Positions 17,326 through 23,616 of a stretch of 59,112 nucleotides of DNA are shown here, piece by piece. The position numbers and the translations under genes are program-made. Each line of letters starts with the position of its first letter. The first letter of the stretch is position 1. The notes under the pieces are model-generated. The model was not told the origin of the DNA, searched no databases, and saw only the letters and a program-made list of their open reading frames with translations. The stretch is from Lachnospiraceae bacterium (GTDB lineage Bacteria; Bacillota; Clostridia; Lachnospirales; Lachnospiraceae), in contig JAUNGG010000021.1 of the NCBI GenBank assembly GCA_030524635.1, positions 1 through 59,112 of the forward strand, in the 5' to 3' direction.

Positions 17326-19062
17326 CTACTCCCGCAGCTGGAGAAAGGATTGATACAGATCCAGCGTGCCGTATCCGAACTCACGGTTTGGGTACTGGTA
17401 CGCTGGATTTCTGTTTGCTCCCCGGATCAGATAACCGCGGATGGAGGCATTGTTTAAGGTGAGGTCATTTCCCTCTACCAGTCCCCAGGCCAGCAGGCTG
17501 GCAACGGCTCCGGCTGTATGGGCGGCTGCCACGGAGGAGCCGGTGCGCCGGGTCATGGTGATGGAGCCGGGGGACAATGACAGAGCCGGTCCGTAGACCT
17601 CTACCCCGGGAGCGGCCAGATCCGGCTTGATCTGCTCATTGATGGTGAATCCCCGGCTGGAGTGGAGATAGATGCTCCCATCCCGGTGATTGTAGGTGCT
17701 GATGGTAATCGGAAACAGTCCATTTCCCGGATTGGTAATTGTGGTATTGGGATCCGGCCTTAGAAAGACCGTATCCGGAGAGGAGAACCCCTGAACCGGA
17801 AGCCACATGTGGTACTGGCCCCGCAGGTACAGGGAATTGTAGACCCGGATGCGCCAGATTCCGGCAGTAGGATTCTCAAACCGGAAAAAGATCAGCTGGC
17901 GGCCGGAGCCGGCTTCATTGGGCAGATAGCTGACCGTGATGACAGTAGGCTCCAGCAGGAATGTAACCCGGGTATCACGGCCCAGGTTCAGGGGGATCCG
18001 GCTGATCGTCTCTCCGCTGGGGGAAACAAAGCCGATGGTATAAAGATCCAATACATCTGCCCAGAATTCCGTCACAAACCCCCGTTCTCCATCTGCCACC
18101 CGGATCTCCACATCCTCGGAGGAATGCTGGCTGGGAATCACCCCGAAATAGTGGTGGGACAGCCCTGCCTCATTGCCGGCAGCGATCACACTGACCATAC
18201 CGATATACTGGCTGAAATACTGGAGGGTATAGCCTAAGGGAGAGCTGCCCTCGTGGCTGCCCCAGTTGGTGCCCATGGAAATGCACAGCACCAGAGGCAT
18301 TCCCGTTTCCTCTGAGAGAAAACGCAGATATTTGATTCCCATCATAATATCATTTTCCTGGTAAGCCTTGGCATCCTCTCGGATCAGATAAAAGTCACGG
18401 AGATACTGCTTTGCCGGCTTCAGCTTTACGATGCCGAGAGAGGCCTTTGGAGCAGCACCGATAAAATCTCCGGAGGGCGACGGTCCGCCGGCAGCGATCC
18501 CGGCCAGAAAGGTGCCGTGTCCATCGGTATCTGTGGAAGGAACAATGTCCAGCGGACGGTCTGACCGCAGCGCTTCATTGATCTGGGCGGAAGAATAGGC
18601 AGTACCATACTGGATTTTTGCGTACATGGAGGAGGGAGGCTCTACCCCAGGCGGGACTTCGTCCGGGGACTGAGGCAGATTTTGGTCCCAGATCCCGGCG
18701 ATCCGTGTAGTTCCGTCCTGATTTTGGAATAATGGATTCTGATAGTCGATTCCCGTATCGATCAGGCCCACCAGAACACCTTCCCCCTGATTTCCCAGTG
18801 CCGGCTGCTGAAACACAGAAAGAATACCGGCTGCCTCCATACTGGCAGTGTCCAGAGGCGCATAAAGCTTGGGAATGGAATAATAATCGTAATCCCCCAG
18901 ATTTAAATCGGGGATCGTGTCCAGGGGAAGATAGAGGATGGCAAATTCACTGGAGATGGAATCATAGCAGAGACTCCGGGTTTCCACACGGGGGACCGTT
19001 CCGCGGCGGTATATAAAATCAGCAATCATTTCACTGGCTGGATTCAGCGGGCAATCAGGCAT
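17326..19062 (-). CDS. S8 family subtilisin-like peptidase (Csp/intracellular type)
   Basis: 578-residue subtilase with an intact catalytic triad: Asp102 (GLIDTGID), His182 (DGHGTFLAGIAAG) and Ser510 (TGSSVAAAHTAGA). There is no signal peptide, and the first 80 residues look like a short prodomain. A beta-rich insert separates His from Ser. The arrangement matches the clostridial S8 group that includes the Csp germination proteases and other intracellular or spore-associated subtilases; no substrate can be assigned. It is transcribed against its neighbours: convergent with the ClpX paralogue (53 bp between stops) and divergent from the LspA-like gene. GGAG about 10 bp before the ATG supports the start. 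Confidence 0.88.
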   Translation of the reverse strand: MPDCPLNPASEMIADFIYRRGTVPRVETRSLCYDSISSEFAILYLPLDTIPDLNLGDYDYYSIPKLYAPLDTASMEAAGILSVFQQPALGNQGEGVLVGLIDTGIDYQNPLFQNQDGTTRIAGIWDQNLPQSPDEVPPGVEPPSSMYAKIQYGTAYSSAQINEALRSDRPLDIVPSTDTDGHGTFLAGIAAGGPSPSGDFIGAAPKASLGIVKLKPAKQYLRDFYLIREDAKAYQENDIMMGIKYLRFLSEETGMPLVLCISMGTNWGSHEGSSPLGYTLQYFSQYIGMVSVIAAGNEAGLSHHYFGVIPSQHSSEDVEIRVADGERGFVTEFWADVLDLYTIGFVSPSGETISRIPLNLGRDTRVTFLLEPTVITVSYLPNEAGSGRQLIFFRFENPTAGIWRIRVYNSLYLRGQYHMWLPVQGFSSPDTVFLRPDPNTTITNPGNGLFPITISTYNHRDGSIYLHSSRGFTINEQIKPDLAAPGVEVYGPALSLSPGSITMTRRTGSSVAAAHTAGAVASLLAWGLVEGNDLTLNNASIRGYLIRGANRNPAYQYPNREFGYGTLDLYQSFLQLRE

Positions 19063-19128
19063 ATAATATCATTCTCCATCAGGCAGATGATTTTTTAAAA
19101 TATATGCCGGAAATGGATAAAAATTCCC

Positions 19129-19157
19129 TTTACGGTAAGGCGGAAACCGGGTAAAAT
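19129..19157 (+). promoter_or_regulatory. Candidate promoter of the LspA-like gene
   Basis: TTTACG (19129-19134) and TAAAAT (19152-19157) are separated by 17 bp in the divergent region and point toward the gene at 19227. The match to consensus is moderate. Confidence 0.4.
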
Positions 19158-19173
19158 ATAAGAAAATACAGCA

Positions 19174-19198
19174 GTGAGAGAGTACGGAACCGTTACCG
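19174..19198 (+). repeat. Dispersed intergenic repeat, copy 1 (divergent)
   Basis: GTGAGAGAGTACGGAACCGT followed by TACCG. It resembles the copies at 28206 and 34448, which share GTGAGGGTACGGAAC, with two to three changes and a short insertion. It lies between promoter and gene in the leader of the LspA-like gene. The core GGAACCGTT is partly palindromic. Confidence 0.5.
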
Positions 19199-19226
19199 TA
19201 AAAAATCAAAGCAGGGAGGCAGAAAT

Positions 19227-19724
19227 ATGACACTTATTATATTGATTGCACTGATCGCGGCAGTGGACCTGTGCATTAAGGAAGAGATCGAGGCCAGAGA
19301 TGCCAGTGAATTTCCAAAAGAATTAGAAGGAACCAGAGGGATGATCACCCTCCACAAAAGCCATAATACCGGCTTTCCATTTGAGATCCTGAAAAGCCAT
19401 CCTGAGCTGGTAAAAGGGATTCCTGTGGTGGTAATCTCCGCCCTGTGCGGAATCCTGGGCTTCCTGATCCCCAAAAAAGGCTACTGGGCTGAAAAGCTGG
19501 TTCTGGTCCTGACCCTGGGCGGTGCCTTCAGCAATCTCTACGACCGAATCCAGAGAAATTATGTAGTCGATTACTTCAGCATCAATGCAGGGAAGCTGAA
19601 AAAAGTGATCTTCAACCTGGGTGACATCTGCATCTTCGCCGGCACCGCCCTGATGGTTCTGACCCAGATTCTGTCAGAACTGTACACTATCATCAAAACC
19701 ATCCGCCCCAAGCACAAGGCGTAA
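19227..19724 (+). CDS. Divergent signal peptidase II (LspA)-like membrane protein
   Basis: 165-residue membrane protein with the family hallmarks of lipoprotein signal peptidase. HNTGF (46-50) corresponds to the NxG motif. GGAFSNLYDR leads to VVDYF with Asp115, and FNLGDICIF contains Asp133; these two Asp residues are the positions of the catalytic pair in LspA. It is divergent: a charged stretch (KEEIEARDASEFPKEL) replaces the usual loop after the first helix, and the middle segment is short. It is monocistronic between its own promoter and a hairpin at 19731. It could be a second or specialised LspA; activity is inferred only from the kept Asp residues. Confidence 0.7.
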   Translation: MTLIILIALIAAVDLCIKEEIEARDASEFPKELEGTRGMITLHKSHNTGFPFEILKSHPELVKGIPVVVISALCGILGFLIPKKGYWAEKLVLVLTLGGAFSNLYDRIQRNYVVDYFSINAGKLKKVIFNLGDICIFAGTALMVLTQILSELYTIIKTIRPKHKA

Positions 19725-19730
19725 ACAGCA

Positions 19731-19756
19731 GCATCAGGAGGTATTCCTCCTGATGC
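19731..19756 (+). terminator. Terminator hairpin after the LspA-like gene
   Basis: GCATCAGGAGG (19731-19741) pairs perfectly with CCTCCTGATGC (19746-19756) over a TATT loop, 6 bp after the stop codon. The T-tract after it is poor (AGACCTTTCG), so termination may be incomplete. Confidence 0.65.
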
Positions 19757-19793
19757 AGACCTTTCGCCAATTCGATTCCCGCCGCAAATCTTC

Positions 19794-19822
19794 TTGACAG
19801 TCCCCTGAGATTATAGTATAAT
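19794..19822 (+). promoter_or_regulatory. Consensus vegetative promoter of the CNNM/CBS gene
   Basis: TTGACA (19794-19799) and TATAAT (19817-19822) with a 17-bp spacer match the housekeeping consensus exactly, about 40 bp before the start codon. Confidence 0.9.
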
Positions 19823-19860
19823 CTACCATAAAAAATTTATCAAAAAAGGAGTGTTTTTTT

Positions 19861-21219
19861 ATGGATCCGTCAGGTGACGCGGTCATACGATTACTTATTT
19901 TACTTATTCTATTAGCATTATCTGCATTTTTTTCTTCGGCAGAAACAGCACTTACTACGGTGAATAAGATCCGCATGCGGACATTGGCTGAGAACGGCCA
20001 TAAGCGGGCAGAAACAGTGATTAAGATCGTAGAAAACCAGGGTAAGATGCTGAGTGCCATCTTGATCGGCAACAATGTGGTGAATCTGTCTGCATCCTCC
20101 TTATCAACGGTGCTGGCAGCAGATTTATTCGGAAGTAAGGCGGTGGGAATTGCCACCGGTATCCTGACACTGCTGATTCTGGTGTTTGGTGAGATTACTC
20201 CGAAGACCATTTCTACATTATCCTCAGAATCGATTTCATTAAAATATGCGCCATTTATCTATGCACTGATGAACCTTTTGACACCAGTGATTTTTTTCGT
20301 GAACCAATTATCCATGCTGGTGCTGCGCGCGCTCGGGGTTGACCCCAACAAGAAGCAGGAATCCATCACCGAGGATGAGCTTCGCACCATTGTTGAAGTG
20401 AGCCACGAGGAGGGTGTGATCCAGACGGAAGAGAAGAAGATGATCACCAATGTGTTTGATTTTGGTGATAATCTGGCAAAGGATATTATGGTTCCCCGGA
20501 TCGACATGACATTTGTCAATGTGGACGCTACCTATGATGAGCTGCTGGAGATTTTCCGGGAAGAAAAGTATACCCGAATTCCAGTATATGAGGATTCCAC
20601 AGACAATGTAATCGGTATTATCAATGTTAAGGATCTGCTTCTTCTGGACAGCAAGGAGCATTTTAATATCCGCGATTATCTGCGTCAGCCGCTGTATACC
20701 TATGAGTTTAAAAAGGCAGCCGAGCTGATGGTGGAGATGCGCAAGACCTTGAACAACATCGTAATCGTTCTGGATGAGTACGGCGCTACCGCCGGCCTGA
20801 TCACTCTGGAGGATATGCTGGAGGAGATCGTAGGTGAGATCCGGGATGAGTACGACGGCGATGAAGAAGAAAATGTGGTGGAGCTGGCGCCGAATCAGTA
20901 TCGGGTGGATGCTTCCATGAAATTGAGTGATTTAAATGACCATCTGGATCTGAAGCTGGAATCAGAGGATTACGATTCCCTGGGCGGTCTGGTGATCGGA
21001 CTGCTGGACCATCTGCCGGAGGAGGGTGAGGAAGTCACCCATGAGGGCATTCGGATGGTAGTGGAAAAGATGGATAAGAACCGGATCGAGACGATTTGTC
21101 TGTATCTGCCGGAGAGTCCAAAGGAGCAGGCAGAGGATGGGAAGGACGATAGGAAGGAAGAACGGAAAGGCGACGATAGAGATGAGGCAGAAACTGCCGA
21201 GAATGGAAAAACTGCTTAA
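19861..21219 (+). CDS. Hemolysin-family CNNM/CBS/CorC_HlyC membrane protein
   Basis: 452-residue membrane protein of the DUF21/CNNM family, associated with export of divalent cations such as magnesium. The N-terminal DUF21 domain (about 1-190) has membrane helices and the SSAETALTTVNK motif. Two CBS domains follow (about 205-330; MVPRIDMTFV and DEYGATAGLITLEDMLEEIVGEI), then the CorC_HlyC domain (about 345-425). The last 30 residues are a highly charged tail rich in Glu, Asp, Lys and Arg. GGAG stands ahead of the ATG. It is a single-gene unit flanked by a strong promoter and a terminator at 21234. No toxin role is implied by the historical name. Confidence 0.9.
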   Translation: MDPSGDAVIRLLILLILLALSAFFSSAETALTTVNKIRMRTLAENGHKRAETVIKIVENQGKMLSAILIGNNVVNLSASSLSTVLAADLFGSKAVGIATGILTLLILVFGEITPKTISTLSSESISLKYAPFIYALMNLLTPVIFFVNQLSMLVLRALGVDPNKKQESITEDELRTIVEVSHEEGVIQTEEKKMITNVFDFGDNLAKDIMVPRIDMTFVNVDATYDELLEIFREEKYTRIPVYEDSTDNVIGIINVKDLLLLDSKEHFNIRDYLRQPLYTYEFKKAAELMVEMRKTLNNIVIVLDEYGATAGLITLEDMLEEIVGEIRDEYDGDEEENVVELAPNQYRVDASMKLSDLNDHLDLKLESEDYDSLGGLVIGLLDHLPEEGEEVTHEGIRMVVEKMDKNRIETICLYLPESPKEQAEDGKDDRKEERKGDDRDEAETAENGKTA

Positions 21220-21233
21220 GTAGGCGATCCGTC

Positions 21234-21276
21234 TGCGGCTGCTTGGCCCTGTCGATAGGGCTGGGCAGCCGCATTT
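21234..21276 (+). terminator. Terminator hairpin between convergent genes
   Basis: TGCGGCTGC (21234-21242) pairs with GCAGCCGCA (21265-21273). Inside it, GCCCT (21246-21250) pairs with AGGGC (21257-21261). A short T run follows. It lies between the converging CNNM and TIGR04086-type genes and may serve both. Confidence 0.7.
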
Positions 21277-21296
21277 GAATATCCGCTTTTGTGCAT

Positions 21297-21650
21297 TTAA
21301 CTGATCATCCCGCCCACCGTTCCGCTGACAGCGCAGATCCCCAGCACCCGGGTCAGGGCTGCGGTGTCATTCCGAAGTCCTTTGTTAAATAAAAATGACA
21401 TCAGTGCCAGAAGGAGAAAGTACAGAAGGCCGATCAGCAGTCCCCAGAAAAACTTTCTGCTCTTCAGTCCTTTTCCCGCCAGCAGTCCTCCCAGAAAGCA
21501 GCTGACAGCATAGATCCCGTAAACCCCTGCCGCCACCCTGGAAGGGGCAAGTTTTAACTGAAAGAGCCCAAAGGCAAGCGCAGTCAGAAGCAGGGCGCTG
21601 AGAAGGTAGGAGAAGAACAGAGACCTGGTTAAATATTTGATGGTTCGCAT
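21297..21650 (-). CDS. Small membrane protein, TIGR04086-type
   Basis: 117-residue protein with four predicted membrane helices, a basic start (MRTIKYLTRSLFFSYLL) and glycine-rich helix ends (FLGGLLAGKGLKSRKFFWGLLIGLL). From memory of clostridial genomes this matches the TIGR04086 family, often found close to the SCIFF/yajC region, as here. Its function is unknown. It is divergent from scfA, whose start lies 160 bp away, so the two could share a control region. Confidence 0.7.
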   Translation of the reverse strand: MRTIKYLTRSLFFSYLLSALLLTALAFGLFQLKLAPSRVAAGVYGIYAVSCFLGGLLAGKGLKSRKFFWGLLIGLLYFLLLALMSFLFNKGLRNDTAALTRVLGICAVSGTVGGMIS

Positions 21651-21743
21651 GACAAGATTCCCCCATTATGGATTATAGTCCAGTCTATGCCCTTTAAAAA
21701 CAGGATATGAGGGCTTTTCCGGTAAGTTTGACACGCGAAAGAA

Positions 21744-21779
21744 CTTGCGAACTACCTTTACATATGGTATAATCGCAAG
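21744..21779 (+). promoter_or_regulatory. scfA promoter flanked by an inverted repeat
   Basis: TTGCGA (21745-21750) and TATAAT (21768-21773) are 17 bp apart. The -35 lies in CTTGCGA (21744-21750) and the end of the -10 in TCGCAAG (21773-21779), a perfect 7-bp inverted repeat. This could be an operator or chance. Confidence 0.7.
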
Positions 21780-21809
21780 GAACTTTAAGAGAATAGGAGG
21801 CGTAGCAAG

Positions 21810-21956
21810 ATGAAGCACGTTAAGACGTTAAATTCTAACACTTTAAAGGACACCATGAAGAAGGGCGGATGCGGCGAGTGCCAGACTTCCTGCCAGTCCG
21901 CTTGCAAGACTTCTTGTACTGTAGGAAATCAGAGCTGCGAGAACAGCAACCGCTAA
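21810..21956 (+). CDS. scfA: SCIFF (six-Cys-in-forty-five) ranthipeptide precursor
   Basis: 48-residue ribosomal peptide precursor. After a leader (MKHVKTLNSNTLKDTMKKGG) come six cysteines at 21, 24, 28, 32, 36 and 43, interspersed with Thr and Ser. This is the SCIFF signature, nearly universal in clostridia. The maturase encoded next (scfB) is known in this family to form thioether bonds from Cys sulfur to a neighbouring residue, often Thr. AGGAGG at 21795-21800 gives a strong start. The mature product's role is not established; signalling roles have been proposed for ranthipeptides in clostridia. A large hairpin separates it from scfB. Confidence 0.95.
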   Translation: MKHVKTLNSNTLKDTMKKGGCGECQTSCQSACKTSCTVGNQSCENSNR

Positions 21957-21970
21957 TTCCTGCATTACAT

Positions 21971-22038
21971 ATGGAAAATGAATCTATCGGTTCGAGGATA
22001 ACCCCTACGGTCGCCCGGATTGTAGGGGCATTTTCCAT
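21971..22038 (+). terminator. Nested hairpin between scfA and scfB (attenuator candidate)
   Basis: CCCCTAC (22002-22008) pairs with GTAGGGG (22022-22028). Directly continuing, ATGGAAAATG (21971-21980) pairs with CATTTTCCAT (22029-22038), both perfect. This gives 17 bp of helix with a one-sided 21-nt bulge. T-rich sequence lies inside the outer arm. The position fits an attenuator or mRNA stabiliser that keeps precursor transcripts more abundant than maturase transcripts. Confidence 0.65.
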
Positions 22039-22107
22039 GTCTGGGAGATTTTAAGGCAATGATTTAGCTAAACTTTAATTTTATTATAGAAAGACGAGGA
22101 ACCACCT

Positions 22108-23502
22108 GTGATCCATCAATACAAAAACAACGGCTATAACATTGTTCTGGATGTAAACAGCGGCTCTGTCCATGTAGCAGACCCTGTCCTCTATGATGCC
22201 ATTGAGATTTTGTCCCCGCAGATGCCGGACTTAGCAAAGCCGGAGCCCATTCCGGAGCCATTAAAGGCGGCTGTCCGTGATGGACTGAAGGACCGTTACA
22301 CATCTCAGGATATTGAGGAAACTCTGGAAGACATTCAGGAGCTGATCGACAGTGAGCAGCTTTTCGCAAAAGACATCTATAAGGATTTTGTCATCGACTT
22401 TAAGGAGCGCAAGACGGTAGTAAAGGCGCTCTGTCTCCACATTGCCCACGACTGTAACTTAGCCTGTCAGTACTGTTTTGCAGAGGAAGGCGAATACCAT
22501 GGCCGCCGCGCCCTTATGAGCTTTGAGGTAGGAAAGAAGGCGCTGGATTTCCTGATTGCCAATTCCGGCAGCCGGAGAAATCTGGAGGTAGACTTTTTCG
22601 GCGGCGAGCCTCTGATGAACTGGGAGGTGGTAAAGCAGCTGGTTGCCTACGGCCGGGAACAGGAGAAGCTGCATGATAAGCATTTCCGCTTTACCCTGAC
22701 CACCAACGGAGTCCTTCTCAATGACGAGATCATGGAATTCTGCAACAAGGAGATGGGCAACGTAGTATTAAGCCTGGATGGCCGGAAGGAAGTTAACGAT
22801 AAGATGCGGCCATTCCGCAACGGCAAGGGAAGCTACGATCTGATCGTGCCGAAATTCCAGAAATTTGCAGACAGCCGGAATCAGATGAACTATTATGTGA
22901 GAGGCACCTTTACCCATCACAATCTGGACTTTGCCCAAGATGCCATTCATTTTGCAGATCTGGGCTTCCAGCAGATGTCCATCGAGCCGGTGGTTGCTCC
23001 GGCAGAGGCGGAATATTCCATCAAGGAAGAAGATCTTCCAAGGATCCTGGAGCAGTATGATAAGCTGGCAGTTGAATATATTAAACGGAAGAAAGAGGGA
23101 AGAGGCTTTAACTTCTTCCACTTTATGCTGGATCTGAATGCAGGTCCCTGTGTGGCCAAGCGGCTTTCCGGCTGCGGCTCCGGCACAGAATATCTGGCAG
23201 TCACCCCATGGGGCGACCTTTATCCATGCCACCAGTTTGTCGGACAGGAGGGCTTCCTGTTAGGCAATGTAGATACCGGTGTGACCAATACGTCAGTTCG
23301 TGATGAATTCAAGCTGTGCAACGTCTATGCAAAGGACAAGTGCAGGGACTGCTTTGCACGCTTCTACTGCAGCGGCGGCTGTGCAGCGAATTCCTACAAC
23401 TTCCACGGCACCATCACCGATGCCTATGACATCGGCTGTGAGATGCAGAAGAAGCGGATCGAGTGTGCCATTATGATCAAGGCAGCTCTGGCTGACGAGT
23501 AA
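22108..23502 (+). CDS. scfB: SCIFF peptide maturase, radical SAM/SPASM thioether-forming enzyme
   Basis: 464-residue radical SAM enzyme that installs thioether crosslinks in the SCIFF peptide. Residues 1-100 form the peptide-recognition (RRE-like) region. The radical SAM cluster motif is C116-x3-C120-x2-C123 (HDCNLACQYC). FFGGEPLMN and TTNGVLLN follow as SAM-binding segments. The C-terminal SPASM region binds auxiliary [4Fe-4S] clusters through cysteines in AGPCVAKRLSGCG, LYPCHQF, KDKCRDCFARFYCSGGC and IGCEMQ. Length and motif order are as in characterised ranthipeptide maturases. The start is GTG at 22108, preceded by GACGAGGA. It is transcribed with or just after scfA. Confidence 0.95.
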   Translation: MIHQYKNNGYNIVLDVNSGSVHVADPVLYDAIEILSPQMPDLAKPEPIPEPLKAAVRDGLKDRYTSQDIEETLEDIQELIDSEQLFAKDIYKDFVIDFKERKTVVKALCLHIAHDCNLACQYCFAEEGEYHGRRALMSFEVGKKALDFLIANSGSRRNLEVDFFGGEPLMNWEVVKQLVAYGREQEKLHDKHFRFTLTTNGVLLNDEIMEFCNKEMGNVVLSLDGRKEVNDKMRPFRNGKGSYDLIVPKFQKFADSRNQMNYYVRGTFTHHNLDFAQDAIHFADLGFQQMSIEPVVAPAEAEYSIKEEDLPRILEQYDKLAVEYIKRKKEGRGFNFFHFMLDLNAGPCVAKRLSGCGSGTEYLAVTPWGDLYPCHQFVGQEGFLLGNVDTGVTNTSVRDEFKLCNVYAKDKCRDCFARFYCSGGCAANSYNFHGTITDAYDIGCEMQKKRIECAIMIKAALADE

Positions 23503-23524
23503 AATGAGAACAGGGCAAAAAGGT

Positions 23525-23547
23525 ATGCCCGGAAAAACGGGCGAATC
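23525..23547 (+). repeat. 23-bp direct repeat with hairpin, copy 1
   Basis: The core GCCCG-GAAAAA-CGGGC forms a 5-bp stem with a 6-nt A-rich loop, preceded by AT and followed by GAATC. An identical copy starts exactly 50 bp downstream at 23575. It lies in the scfB-secDF spacer. Confidence 0.85.
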
Positions 23548-23574
23548 GATGAAACACCCTCCGGGTATCCCTGG

Positions 23575-23597
23575 ATGCCCGGAAAAACGGGCGAATC
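23575..23597 (+). repeat. 23-bp direct repeat with hairpin, copy 2
   Basis: Identical to the copy at 23525-23547. It ends 19 bp before the secDF start, close to its ribosome binding site. The ATG at its 5' end is in frame with secDF but was rejected as the start (see secDF). Confidence 0.85.
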
Positions 23598-23616
23598 AAG
23601 GAAAGGAGAAAGAAGG

